Origin: MWBF01 sp040772005
Lineage (GTDB): Bacteria; Chloroflexota; Anaerolineae; CG2-30-64-16
Direction: 5' to 3'
DNA: 64,000 bases
Assembly (NCBI GenBank): GCA_040772005.1
Contig: JAXGYZ010000003.1
Span: 310,001-374,000 of the forward strand
In this document: one piece after another, positions 15,276 to 22,950 of the stretch
Numbering within the stretch: the stretch's first letter is position 1
How the letters are laid out: each line of letters opens with the position of its first letter
Made by a program: the position numbers and the translations under genes
The notes under the pieces: model-generated
The model's input: the letters and a program-made list of their open reading frames with translations, nothing else
Database searches by the model: none
Told to the model about the DNA's origin: nothing

Positions 15276-15869
15276 CTAGCCTTTGGTGTCTATCCGAAGA
15301 AGTCGCTGGGGCTCGGTCGGAGACCGGCCAGAACAATTCTCGGATGACGTCTTGGCAACAGTAGCTTGCGCGCCTGTCTCCCAATCGTCACGGCTCAACC
15401 GGAAAAAACCGATCTGCGCATCCGGCTGAACGAAGCCGAGCCGGTGGAGCAGCCGGACCGAACGCGCATGTTCGACGGGCGTGCCGCTCACGACCCCCGC
15501 GGCGCCCAGGTCGCGGAACGCGTGGGACAGCATGGCCCGGCACGCCTCGCCCGCATATCCGTGCCCCTGGTACTCGCTGTCGAAAATGTAGCCCAGGTTG
15601 TAGGTGCGCGCGCCGGCAGACTCGTCCGGGTTCAGGCACACGAAACCGAGATACAGTCCTGTGTCGCGGCGGCAGACGGCCAGGTATTGGTTCGCGCTCG
15701 CGAACCAGGCCGCCACGCCCGCAATCTCCGCCTCGGATGTCGGCCAGGGGTGGTCGTACGCGGCATACGGAGTCGCCTGATAGTGCAGCACGGACTGCCG
15801 CAGCGCGGGCGCATCCTCGGGCCGGAAGTTGCGGAGCAGCAGGCGTTCGGTTTGCAGCGTGACGGTCAT
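15276..15869 (-). CDS. GNAT N-acetyltransferase (RimJ/RimL-like)
   Basis: The protein has 197 residues. It opens LQTERLLLRNFRPEDAPALR, typical of the RimJ/RimL/SpeG acetyltransferases, and carries the acetyl-CoA loop region DSEYQGHGYAGEACRAML (about residues 93-110) and NxxSxRLLxxxGF-like ARSVRLLHRLGFVQ. The last about 35 residues are poorly conserved. It transfers an acetyl group from acetyl-CoA to an amine, but the acceptor is unknown. It lies between the OadG-like and biotin-carrier genes and probably travels in the same transcript although it has no evident role in the decarboxylase. GGAGAA precedes the ATG. Confidence 0.87.
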   Translation of the reverse strand: MTVTLQTERLLLRNFRPEDAPALRQSVLHYQATPYAAYDHPWPTSEAEIAGVAAWFASANQYLAVCRRDTGLYLGFVCLNPDESAGARTYNLGYIFDSEYQGHGYAGEACRAMLSHAFRDLGAAGVVSGTPVEHARSVRLLHRLGFVQPDAQIGFFRLSRDDWETGAQATVAKTSSENCSGRSPTEPQRLLRIDTKG

Positions 15870-15880
15870 CGTGATTCTCC

Positions 15881-15970
15881 GGGCTGAAGCCCCTACTACG
15901 AACCCCTACCTGTGCTCGTCTGGTTTGTAGTCGGCGCTTCAGCGCCCTGTGGGTCGGGGGCTGAAGCCCC
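15881..15970. repeat. Triple hairpin repeat (GGGCTGAAGCCC family)
   Basis: GGGCTGAAGCCC (15881-15892), GGCGCTTCAGCGCC (15933-15946) and GGGGCTGAAGCCCC (15957-15970) are spaced by CTACTACGAACCCCTAC-type words that recur at 15971-15983. It occupies the spacer between the OadG-like and GNAT genes. Confidence 0.85.
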
Positions 15971-15993
15971 TACCACGAACCCCTGATCCCACT

Positions 15994-16437
15994 TCAATCC
16001 CCCGGTTCGCTTCGGCGCGCGGGCTGCCAGGAGGGCAGGGCACGCGCCCGGTTGGCCGCGACCCACAGCGGCGCCGTGCGGCCATGCTCGAACACCGGGC
16101 CGGTCGGCACGTCGAACAGCAGCGGCAGCGCATTGGCGAGCAGCGCGCCCGCGGCAATCGCGGCCACGCGCGCGCGCTCCGCGGTCAGGTCATCGACTTC
16201 ACCGGACGGAGCAGCACTCGCGGCGACCGTTTCGCTCAACGGCGGCGCACCGGGCGCGAGCGAGATGCTGACGGAGGGCTCGGTCGCGTCCTGCGCCTCG
16301 CGCTCCTCGCGCGAGAGCCGGGCCTGCGACAGCGCACCCATCAGCGCGAGCACGCCCCACAGCAGCGCCAGCCCCGCAAACACCAGCCCCATGCCCAGGG
16401 CCGTGATGATGAGGCCCTGGCGGATTAGTTCGCTCAT
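15994..16437 (-). CDS. OadG-family small membrane subunit (delta/gamma chain)
   Basis: The protein has 147 residues with one N-terminal membrane helix in the segment IRQGLIITALGMGLVFAGLA, the consensus of OadG/MmdD subunits, then a variable Ala/Pro/Ser-rich linker and a soluble tail. In oxaloacetate and methylmalonyl-CoA decarboxylases this subunit assembles the complex and binds the carboxyltransferase through its tail. The tail is longer than in many relatives (WVAANRARALPSWQ region). It is adjacent to the carboxyltransferase gene across a repeat-filled spacer. GAGGACAAC precedes the ATG. Confidence 0.82.
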   Translation of the reverse strand: MSELIRQGLIITALGMGLVFAGLALLWGVLALMGALSQARLSREEREAQDATEPSVSISLAPGAPPLSETVAASAAPSGEVDDLTAERARVAAIAAGALLANALPLLFDVPTGPVFEHGRTAPLWVAANRARALPSWQPARRSEPGD

Positions 16438-16446
16438 GTTGTCCTC

Positions 16447-16543
16447 GATTTACGATTACAGATTGCAGATTGCAGATTGCAGATTGATCGCGGAGGCGTG
16501 GCTTACCTGATAATCTGTAATCTTCAATCTGCAATCTTCAATC
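16447..16543. repeat. Inverted repeat of GATTGCAGATT words
   Basis: Left words GATTACAGATTGCAGATTGC are complemented on the right by AATCTGTAATCTTCAATCTG around a short centre. Same word family as 13507-13613. It fills the spacer between the carboxyltransferase and OadG-like genes. Confidence 0.8.
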
Positions 16544-16544
16544 G

Positions 16545-18089
16545 CTACACCGGCATCACGCCGTGTTTCTTAGCCGGGTTGCTGGCGACCTTCGAGCGCA
16601 GGATCTCCATCGCGTTGACGAGACGCAGCCGGGTGGAACTGGGCTCGATGACCTCGTCGATCTGGCCCATGTCCGCCGCGGAGTAGGGATTGTGGAAGCG
16701 GTCCACGTAATCCTGCAGCAACTCCTTGCGCCGGGCCGCCGGATCCGCGGCCTTCCTGATCTCGTCGCGATACAGGATGTTGATCGCGCCCTCCGGCCCC
16801 ATCACGGCAATCTCCGCGCTCGGCCACGCGTAGGCCAGGTCGGTGCGCATCTGCTTGCTGCTCATCGCGATGTACGCGCCGCCCATCGCCTTGCGCACGA
16901 CCACGCTGATCTTCGGCACGGTCGCCTCGCAGTACGAGTAGATGACCTTCGCACCGTGACGGATGATGCCGCCGTGCTCCTGTGCGACGCCGGGCATGTA
17001 GCCGGGCGTATCCACGAACGTGATGATGGGCAGATTGAACGCGTCGCAGAAGCGGACGAAGCGCGCAATCTTGTCCGACGAGTCGATGTCCAGCACGCCT
17101 GCCAGGAACATCGGCTGGTTGGCGACCACGCCGACCGGGAAGCCGTCCAGCCGGGCCAGGCCGACCAGTGCGTTGGGCGCATAGTGCGCGTGGACTTCGA
17201 GGAAGCTGCCGCGGTCGAACACGCTGCTGATGACCTGGCGCATGTCGTACGGCTGGCTCGAATCCTCCGGCACGAGGTGGTCGAGCGAGGCATCGTGGCG
17301 CGCGGGGTCATCGTACGGGGTGACGCGGGGCGGGTCCTCGCTGTTGTTCTGCGGCAGGTAAGAGAGCAGCTCCTTGACGAGGCGGAACGCGGCCGTCTCA
17401 TCGTCCGCGGCAAAGTGGGCCACGCCGCTGTTGACGTTGTGCGCGACCGCGCCGCCGAGCGTGTCGAAGTCCACCTGTTCGCCGGTTACGGCCTTGATGA
17501 CATCCGGCCCGGTGATGAACATATAGCTGGTCTTGCGCACCATGACGATGAAATCGGTCAGCGCGGGGGAGTAGACCGCGCCGCCCGCGCACGGCCCCAT
17601 CTGGACGGAAATCTGCGGGATGACGCCGGAGGCCATGACGTTGCGTACGAACAGCTCGCCGTAGGCGGCCAGCGACCGCACGCCCTCCTGGATGCGCGCG
17701 CCGCCGGAGTCGAGCAGCCCGACGACGGGGATGCCGCTCTCCATCGCCAGTTCCATGATCTTGCAGACCTTGTGCGACTGGACCTCGGAGAAGGAGCCGC
17801 CCAGGATGGTGAAATCTTGCGCGTACACCGCGACGCGGCGGCCGTCGATCTTGCCGAAGCCGGTGATGACGCCGTCGCCGGGGAACTTCTTCTCGGCCAT
17901 GCCGAAGTCGCTCTGGTTGTGGGTGGCGAGGCGTCCGAGTTCCTGGAAGGTGCCCTTGTCGAGCAGGAGGTCGATGCGCTCGCGCGCGGTGAGCTTGCCC
18001 TTGGCGTGCTGGTCGTCGATGCGTGACTGCCCGCCGCCGAGCTTGGCCTTCGCCCGCATCTCACGAAGTTCTGCAAGTTTGTCTTTCAT
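16545..18089 (-). CDS. mmdA: Acyl-CoA carboxyltransferase, probably methylmalonyl-CoA decarboxylase alpha subunit
   Basis: The protein has 514 residues, the usual length of MmdA/PccB carboxyltransferases. Features include GGGQSRIDDQHAKGKLTARE at the N-terminus, VYAQDFTILGGSFSEVQSHK, GLLDSGGARIQEGV and GPCAGGAVYSPALTDF (oxyanion-hole and CoA sites), and in the second half VDTPGYMPGVAQEHGGIIRH and RKAMGGAYIAMSSK. The enzyme moves CO2 between an acyl-CoA and biotin. The cluster lacks a biotin carboxylase but has OadB and OadG genes, so the decarboxylase direction with Na+ export is favoured over propionyl-CoA carboxylase. The ATG at 18089 is chosen because the frame upstream runs through a repeat and a tRNA gene. 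It is the first gene of the cluster. Confidence 0.9.
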   Translation of the reverse strand: MKDKLAELREMRAKAKLGGGQSRIDDQHAKGKLTARERIDLLLDKGTFQELGRLATHNQSDFGMAEKKFPGDGVITGFGKIDGRRVAVYAQDFTILGGSFSEVQSHKVCKIMELAMESGIPVVGLLDSGGARIQEGVRSLAAYGELFVRNVMASGVIPQISVQMGPCAGGAVYSPALTDFIVMVRKTSYMFITGPDVIKAVTGEQVDFDTLGGAVAHNVNSGVAHFAADDETAAFRLVKELLSYLPQNNSEDPPRVTPYDDPARHDASLDHLVPEDSSQPYDMRQVISSVFDRGSFLEVHAHYAPNALVGLARLDGFPVGVVANQPMFLAGVLDIDSSDKIARFVRFCDAFNLPIITFVDTPGYMPGVAQEHGGIIRHGAKVIYSYCEATVPKISVVVRKAMGGAYIAMSSKQMRTDLAYAWPSAEIAVMGPEGAINILYRDEIRKAADPAARRKELLQDYVDRFHNPYSAADMGQIDEVIEPSSTRLRLVNAMEILRSKVASNPAKKHGVMPV

Positions 18090-18108
18090 GTGGCGTGCCC
18101 TTTGGTCA

Positions 18109-18164
18109 CAAGTTCCAGGTTGCAGGTTGAGGCGCAGACGACCTGCAACTTTCAACCTGCAACC
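18109..18164. repeat. Inverted repeat of CAGGTTGCAGGTTG words
   Basis: GTTCCAGGTTGCAGGTTG on the left pairs imperfectly with CAACTTTCAACCTGCAACC on the right around GCGCAGACGACC. It lies directly upstream of the carboxyltransferase gene. The same words appear inside the 3' end of rnhB. Confidence 0.78.
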
Positions 18165-18173
18165 GGTGTTTTT

Positions 18174-18202
18174 TTGCTGCCTGCCGGCCCTGATGCTATA
18201 AT
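18174..18202 (+). promoter_or_regulatory. Promoter of tRNA-Ser(CGA)
   Basis: TTGCTG (18174-18179), 17 bases, TATAAT (18197-18202), 13 bases before the mature tRNA 5' end. Confidence 0.75.
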
Positions 18203-18215
18203 AGACGGCTGTCAG

Positions 18216-18301
18216 GGAGAGGTCGCATAGTTGGCCTAGTGCGCGCGTCTCGAAAACGCGTATCCAGAAATGGATCGTGGGTTCGAATCCCACCCTCTCC
18301 G
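18216..18301 (+). tRNA. tRNA-Ser, anticodon CGA
   Basis: The 86-base gene folds as a class II tRNA. The acceptor stem GGAGAGG (18216-18222) pairs with CCTCTCC (18294-18300), with G as discriminator. The anticodon stem CGCGT/ACGCG encloses loop CTCGAAA, giving anticodon CGA. A long variable arm (ATCCA-GAAA-TGGAT) and a T arm GTGGG-TTCGAAT-CCCAC follow. CCA is not encoded. It reads UCG serine codons. It has its own promoter and terminator. Confidence 0.96.
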
Positions 18302-18317
18302 CCTGTAAGAATGAAGA

Positions 18318-18345
18318 ACCCCACCGAGCGTGGGGTTTTTCTTTT
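18318..18345 (+). terminator. Rho-independent terminator after tRNA-Ser(CGA)
   Basis: Stem ACCCCAC (18318-18324), loop CGAGC, stem GTGGGGT (18330-18336), then TTTTCTTTT. Confidence 0.85.
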
Positions 18346-18478
18346 GCGCGTGAGCACCATGTCGATTGAGCCGGGCGACCGCATTGTCACAGCCATTGTA
18401 GCTGGAAGCGGCGGATGGGGCTATGACGAGGGTCATACGGGGCGCGTTTCACGCTGGGCGACAGAAGGGAAGCGCCCT

Positions 18479-18600
18479 GAGCGGAGGGCGTCGGCAACGC
18501 CCGTAGTCGAAGGGTGGCCTCGTAAGGGTGCATCCTTCGACTGGCCGCATGCCGTCCTCAGAGGCAGGCCGTGCACCCGCTCAGGATGCTGGCGTGTCCG
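18479..18600. repeat. Spacer with CATCCTTCGACT/CGCTCAGGATG repeat
   Basis: Between the two tRNA genes lies a GC-rich stretch with words GCATCCTTCGACTGG (18530-18544) and CGCTCAGGATGC (18579-18590), the two arms of a dispersed inverted repeat also found at 26503-26561 and 58462-58600. No gene is recognised in this 336-base spacer. Confidence 0.65.
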
Positions 18601-18637
18601 TACTTTCGGAATTGCTGCGGGGAAACCCTGGTTATTT

Positions 18638-18666
18638 TTGCCCGTGCGCGGGGGCCATGCTATAAT
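18638..18666 (+). promoter_or_regulatory. Promoter of tRNA-Ser(GGA)
   Basis: TTGCCC (18638-18643), 17 bases, TATAAT (18661-18666), 12 bases before the mature tRNA 5' end. Same architecture as the promoter of the neighbouring tRNA-Ser gene. Confidence 0.75.
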
Positions 18667-18678
18667 GGCCCGGTTCCT

Positions 18679-18769
<91 letters not shown>

Positions 18770-18776
18770 AGACGAG

Positions 18777-18801
18777 AGCCGCCGGTTTCGGCGGCTTTTT
18801 T
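18777..18801 (+). terminator. Rho-independent terminator after tRNA-Ser(GGA)
   Basis: Eight-base stem AGCCGCCG (18777-18784), loop GTTT, CGGCGGCT (18789-18796), followed by a T run to 18801. Confidence 0.88.
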
Positions 18802-18890
18802 GTTGCCTATCTTCCTGTTCGCGCCCTCACCCTAAATGCACTGATGTTCGGACGTGACTTCGGACATCGCCGTTCCGTAGCCCTGGGCTG

Positions 18891-18991
18891 TCATTCTGAG
18901 GCTGCACAGCAGCCGAAGAATCTCGGCCCGGAGACCTTTCGCTGGCGTCTCGCGGCCACGGACCTTGATTCAGCGACCCGCTCAGGGTGAC
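18891..18991. repeat. TGTCATTCTGAGG/GCTCAGGGTGAC dispersed repeat
   Basis: The left arm GTCATTCTGAGGCTG with CCGAAGAATCT and the right arm CGCTCAGGGTGAC are the ends of a repeat type met in many bacterial genomes. It fills most of the 328-base spacer between the tRNA-Ser(GGA) terminator and the methyltransferase. No gene is recognised there. Confidence 0.7.
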
Positions 18992-19051
18992 CTGTCCGAA
19001 CTAATGTCCGAAGGTCAGTAAATGCAGCTTCGCCAATGCGCACAGTCGTGC

Positions 19052-19057
19052 TATAAT
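19052..19057 (+). promoter_or_regulatory. -10 box for the methyltransferase gene
   Basis: TATAAT 36 bases before the chosen start codon; the sequence 17 bases upstream (TTCGCC) is a weak -35. It excludes an upstream in-frame ATG at 19022 as the start. Confidence 0.5.
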
Positions 19058-19093
19058 GCGGCGACCCGACAATGCTCTGCAAGGATGCGGCCC

Positions 19094-20704
19094 ATGAACA
19101 CCCTCTATTACGGCGACAACCTCGACATCCTCAAGCGGTACATCAAGGATGCAGCCGTGGACCTGATTTACCTGGACCCGCCGTTCAATTCGAACGCGTC
19201 CTACAACGTCCTGTTCAGCGACCGCAAGGGCGAGAAGTCCGCGGCGCAGCTCCAGGCGTTCAAGGATACGTGGGCTTGGGCGGAGGCCGCGCTGACCTAC
19301 GAGGAACTCACCCTGGAGTCCGGCCCGATGGGGGACGCGCTGCGCGCGTTCGGCCAACTGCTGCCGCGGGGCGGGATGCTGGCGTACCTGACGATGATGG
19401 CCCCCCGGCTGCGCGAGCTGCACCGCGTGTTGAAGCCGACGGGGAGCATCTATCTGCACTGTGACCCGACCGCCAGCCACTATTTGAAGGTGTTGATGGA
19501 TGCGATTTTCGGGGTAAAGCAATTCCGCAATGAGATTGTTTGGCACAGATATAAGCGACCTAAAGGTTCACAGTTTGCGGCAAGGAAGTTCGGCGCATCA
19601 ACCGACAGTATCTTGTATTACACCAAGACCGACAAGTATGAGTTTTACCCTGACAGAATAAGGGTTCCACTTGATGACGAAGAACTCAGGGTGCGTTATC
19701 CGCTCTCTGACGCCAAAGGACCGTATTCGAGCGGTCCATTGCTTCGTTCTGCGTCGATGGGTGCGCGCCCCAACCTTGTTTATGAATACAAGGGGTATAC
19801 TCCGGGGCCAGAAGGATGGCGATTAACGAAGGACAAACTGAGGGCGTTGGATGAACAAGGCGATATGTTTTGGACGAGTAATGGAGTTCCGCGCCGTAAG
19901 GTTCGTCCTGAAGCAGAACCAGGTCAGCAGATCGGCAATCTTTGGACCGATATTGAAGCTATTGGCTCACAGGCTGCGGAGCGGCTCGGCTACCCCACCC
20001 AGAAACCCGAGGCGCTGCTGGAGCGCATCATCCGGGCGTCGAGCAACGAGGGCGATGTCGTGCTCGACCCCTTCTGCGGCTGCGGCACGGCCATTGCGGT
20101 CAGCCAGCGGCTCAACCGCCAGTGGCTCGGCATCGACATTACCTATGCGGCCATCCAAACGATCAAGATGCGACTTGCGGCGTTTGATGGCATCAAGTAC
20201 GAGACCAGAGGCGAACCGGTCTCGCTGTCCGACGCACAGAAGCTGGCGCAGGAAGACCCGTACCAGTTCCAGTGGTGGAGCCTGGGCCTCGTCGGCGCGC
20301 GGCCCGATGCGCAGAAGAAGGGTGCGGATAAGGGCATCGACGGCAAGCTCTACTTCCAGGACGGCGCGGCGAGGGAGATCATCATCTCCGTCAAGGGCGG
20401 GCGGGTCCACTCGAACGTCGTCAGCGAACTGGTGGGCGTCGTCCAGCGGGAGAATGCGGCGATCGGCGTGCTCATCACCATGTACGAGCCGACCGCGCCC
20501 ATGCGTGCGGAGGCGGCCAGCGCGGGCTTCTACCAGTCGCAATGGGGCCGGCATCCACGGATTCAGATATTGACGGTGGCGGAGCTGCTGCAGGGGAAGG
20601 GCATCGACTACCCGAACGTGACCGGCGGCAACATCACCTATAAGCAGGCCCCCCGCGTCAAGGGCGATGCCTGGCAGCAGCCCAAGCTGACCGGGGAATC
20701 GTAA
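19094..20704 (+). CDS. DNA adenine methyltransferase fused to an Mrr-like nuclease domain
   Basis: The protein has 536 residues. Residues 1-360 form an N6-adenine/N4-cytosine methyltransferase of the beta class: LIYLDPPFNSN near 24-34 is catalytic motif IV (DPPF) and VVLDPFCGCGTA near 322-333 is the AdoMet-binding motif I; YPTQKPEALLERII precedes it as in type III Mod proteins. Residues about 405-500 resemble the Mrr-type PD-(D/E)xK fold, with GADKGIDG (D412/D416) and IIISVKGG (S432, K434), although the usual Gln/Glu of the QxK/ExK motif is Ser. No separate restriction gene is adjacent. The central part (about 140-295) is compositionally unlike the flanks. AAGGA precedes the ATG at 19094. Confidence 0.85.
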   Translation: MNTLYYGDNLDILKRYIKDAAVDLIYLDPPFNSNASYNVLFSDRKGEKSAAQLQAFKDTWAWAEAALTYEELTLESGPMGDALRAFGQLLPRGGMLAYLTMMAPRLRELHRVLKPTGSIYLHCDPTASHYLKVLMDAIFGVKQFRNEIVWHRYKRPKGSQFAARKFGASTDSILYYTKTDKYEFYPDRIRVPLDDEELRVRYPLSDAKGPYSSGPLLRSASMGARPNLVYEYKGYTPGPEGWRLTKDKLRALDEQGDMFWTSNGVPRRKVRPEAEPGQQIGNLWTDIEAIGSQAAERLGYPTQKPEALLERIIRASSNEGDVVLDPFCGCGTAIAVSQRLNRQWLGIDITYAAIQTIKMRLAAFDGIKYETRGEPVSLSDAQKLAQEDPYQFQWWSLGLVGARPDAQKKGADKGIDGKLYFQDGAAREIIISVKGGRVHSNVVSELVGVVQRENAAIGVLITMYEPTAPMRAEAASAGFYQSQWGRHPRIQILTVAELLQGKGIDYPNVTGGNITYKQAPRVKGDAWQQPKLTGES

Positions 20705-20738
20705 GGACGAACTGCGGTCGCTGTTACTCCGGGCAAAT

Positions 20739-20855
20739 GGAGTCGAGGCTTCAGCCGGTTTGGTCGCATACGAGCGTTCACAACCTGACCGGCTAAAGCC
20801 TCGACTCCGATGCTACGTCATCACCCGTTGTTCGCTTGCATCTGAGGATGCAAGC
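20739..20855. repeat. Composite dispersed repeat, copy B (palindrome modules)
   Basis: The inverted repeat GGAGTCGAGGC ... GCCTCGACTCC (20739-20808) is followed by the hairpin GCTTGCATC-TGAG-GATGCAAGC (20834-20855). The order continues into the TCACC array. It is copy A (1994-2231) in the opposite orientation. Confidence 0.88.
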
Positions 20856-20874
20856 TCCTCACCCGTTCACCTCT

Positions 20875-21069
20875 TCACCGTGTCACCGTGTCACCCCGTC
20901 ACCGTGTCACTGTGTCACCGTGTCACCCCGTCACCGTGTCACCCCGTCACCGTGTCACCCTGTCACCGTGTCACCCTGTCACCGTGTCACCCCGTCACCG
21001 TGTCACCCCGTCACCGTGTCACCCCGTCACCGTGTCACCCCGTCACCGTGTCACCCTGTCACCGTGTCA
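20875..21069. repeat. Tandem array of 8-bp GTCACC(GT/CC/CT) units
   Basis: About 24 head-to-tail octamers, alternating GTCACCGT with GTCACCCC or GTCACCCT, fill 195 bases between the methyltransferase and the NfeD gene. There are no unique spacers, so it is not a CRISPR array. Reading frames through it give only low-complexity peptides. Confidence 0.92.
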
Positions 21070-21123
21070 CGTCATCGTCAGCCAGACATCAGCCTCTCGG
21101 CAGGCAGCGGCCCAAATATCGTG

Positions 21124-21129
21124 TATAAT
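21124..21129 (+). promoter_or_regulatory. -10 box of the nfeD-slipin operon
   Basis: TATAAT lies 29 bases before the NfeD start. No convincing -35 is seen because the region upstream is the end of the octamer array. Confidence 0.45.
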
Positions 21130-21158
21130 GGTGCAAGATGCGGTAGAAGGAGGCTTCC

Positions 21159-21917
21159 ATGCTGATACGTAGCCGCTCGTTGGTCCTGCCGCTGCTGCTG
21201 TTCGGCGGCGTGCTCTCGGGGTGCGCCGGCCCGCCGGTGTTCGATGAGCCCACCGGTGTGGCATACCTGGATCGGGTGCTGGCGTTCCTCGCCAACCCCA
21301 ACGTCGCCTATCTGTTGCTCGTGCTGGGCCTGCTCGCGCTGATTGCCGAGTTCACGACGCCGGGCGCGAGCGTGCCGGGTGCGCTGGGCGCGATCATGCT
21401 GGCGCTGTCGCTCTACGGCCTGCTCCGGCTGCCGACCAACTGGCTCGGCCCGGTGTTGATCATCACCGGCGTGATTCTGCTGCTGGTGGATATCAAGGTC
21501 ACGGGCCTCGCGTTGAGCGTGGGCGGTATTATCGCCTTCCTGCTCGGCTCGCTGCTCATCTTTACGCCGCCGTGGGTCGCTATGCCGTCCGCGGCTGCGC
21601 CGGTGGCCCGGCTGAACCCCTTGCTCATCATCGGCACGACCGTGGGCGTGGGAGCGTTCTTCTTCCTGGGCATTGCGGCGGCGGTGCGCGCGCAGTTTCG
21701 CCCCGTCGCGATGGGCCGTGAGACGCTCGTCGGCAAGACCGGCGTCGTGCGCCAGCCGCTCCAGCCCGGCGGCATCGTCCACATCGAGGGCGAGGAGTGG
21801 ACGGCTGAGACCGCGACCGGCGAGACACTGCCATCCGGCACGCCGGTGCGCGTGGTCAGCGTCGATGGCCTGCGGCTTCTGGTCGAGAAGACCGGGGATG
21901 ACCGGGCCGCAGTGTAG
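21159..21917 (+). CDS. NfeD-like membrane protein
   Basis: The protein has 252 residues. An N-terminal hydrophobic segment ends in LSGC, a lipobox-like site. Four to five membrane helices follow between about residues 45 and 175 (AYLLLVLGLLALIAEF, VLIITGVILLLVDIK). The C-terminal soluble OB-fold domain (about 180-245, GKTGVVRQPLQPGGIVHIEG) is characteristic of NfeD. Family members work with SPFH/slipin proteins; here the slipin gene begins 99 bases downstream on the same strand. A long N-terminal ClpP-class protease domain, present in full-length NfeD, is absent, so this is the short type. Confidence 0.87.
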   Translation: MLIRSRSLVLPLLLFGGVLSGCAGPPVFDEPTGVAYLDRVLAFLANPNVAYLLLVLGLLALIAEFTTPGASVPGALGAIMLALSLYGLLRLPTNWLGPVLIITGVILLLVDIKVTGLALSVGGIIAFLLGSLLIFTPPWVAMPSAAAPVARLNPLLIIGTTVGVGAFFFLGIAAAVRAQFRPVAMGRETLVGKTGVVRQPLQPGGIVHIEGEEWTAETATGETLPSGTPVRVVSVDGLRLLVEKTGDDRAAV

Positions 21918-22016
21918 TGCTGTAGTGCAGCCCCTTGTGGGCGTCCGGGCGGGCACAAGGCCCTGAGCTACCCGCCATATCTATCTGGTGAGATAGCAGT
22001 TTGAGAGGAGTACCCT

Positions 22017-22922
22017 ATGTTAGAGGCAGCGATTGTCATCCTGATTCTGCTCGTCCTGTTTCTGTTCCTGCTGGCAATCTTCCGGCCCATCCGCATCGTG
22101 CGCGACTACGAGCGGCTGGTGTTGTTCCGGCTGGGGCGCTTCGTCGGTGAGCGCGGGCCGGGGCTGGTCTGGCTCTGGCCGATCATCGACCAGGCGACGA
22201 AGGTCACGCTGCGTGAGGACTTCCTGGAGATCCCGTCGCAGACCTGTATCACCCAGGACAACGCGCCGATCGACATCGACTTCCTGATCTACTGGAAGGT
22301 CGTGGACCCCGGGCTGAGCGTCATCAAGGTGCGCGATTTTGCCGGGGCATCGCAGGGCATCGCGACGACGACCCTGCGTGCGGTCATCGGTGACATCCCG
22401 CTGGATGATGTGCTGGCGAAGCGCGAGCAAATCAACCTCGTCCTGCGCACCAAGCTGGACGAGGTCACCGAGCGGTGGGGCGTCAAGGTCACGGGCGTCG
22501 AAATCCGGGAGATTGTGCCCCCGCGCGAGATTCAGACGGCCATGAACCGCCAGATGGCGGCGGAGCGCGAGCGCCGCGCGGTCGTGCTCGAAGCCGATGG
22601 CAAGCGTGAGGCCTCCGTGAAGGTGGCGGAGGGCGCGAAGCAGGCCGCCATCCTGAGTGCAGAGGGCGCGCGGCAGGCGGCCATCCTGAACGCCGAAGGC
22701 CAGCGGCAGGCCGCGATCCTGAATGCCGAGGGCTTCGGCATGGCGCTGACCCGCATCTACGAGTCCGCGCAGGCGGTCGATGTCAAGACCATGCAACTGC
22801 AATACCTGGATGCGCTCAAGGCGCTCGGCGCGGGGTCATCCACGAAGTTCATCGTTCCACTGGAGTTCACGAGCCTGATTGCCGGTTTTGCCGGGCAGAA
22901 GCTGGGCGGCGACGGGAAGTGA
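22017..22922 (+). CDS. Slipin (SPFH/stomatin-like) membrane scaffold protein
   Basis: The protein has 301 residues. One N-terminal membrane helix (residues 4-24) precedes the SPFH domain (about 25-180) with the slipin signature DYERLVLFRLGRF and GPGLVWLWPIID, then ITQDNAPIDIDFLIYWKVVD and GVKVTGVEIREIVPPREIQ. A coiled-coil region of repeated AKQAAILSAEGARQAAILNA-type units (about 190-245) follows. Such proteins form membrane microdomain scaffolds and pair with NfeD. AGAGGAG precedes the start. The operon ends here. Confidence 0.94.
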   Translation: MLEAAIVILILLVLFLFLLAIFRPIRIVRDYERLVLFRLGRFVGERGPGLVWLWPIIDQATKVTLREDFLEIPSQTCITQDNAPIDIDFLIYWKVVDPGLSVIKVRDFAGASQGIATTTLRAVIGDIPLDDVLAKREQINLVLRTKLDEVTERWGVKVTGVEIREIVPPREIQTAMNRQMAAERERRAVVLEADGKREASVKVAEGAKQAAILSAEGARQAAILNAEGQRQAAILNAEGFGMALTRIYESAQAVDVKTMQLQYLDALKALGAGSSTKFIVPLEFTSLIAGFAGQKLGGDGK

Positions 22923-22950
22923 CGGGGTGAACAGGTGAGCGGGTGATGTT

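Noticed and set aside
16563..18026. Plus-strand open frame opposite mmdA
   Set aside because: Antisense shadow of a conserved carboxyltransferase.
20875..21069. CRISPR array
   Set aside because: The unit is 8 bp with no unique spacers, and no cas genes are in the window.
20760..21165. Open frames rich in SPCHPVTV units over the octamer array
   Set aside because: They are translations of the 8-bp tandem repeat in successive frames and have no start signals.
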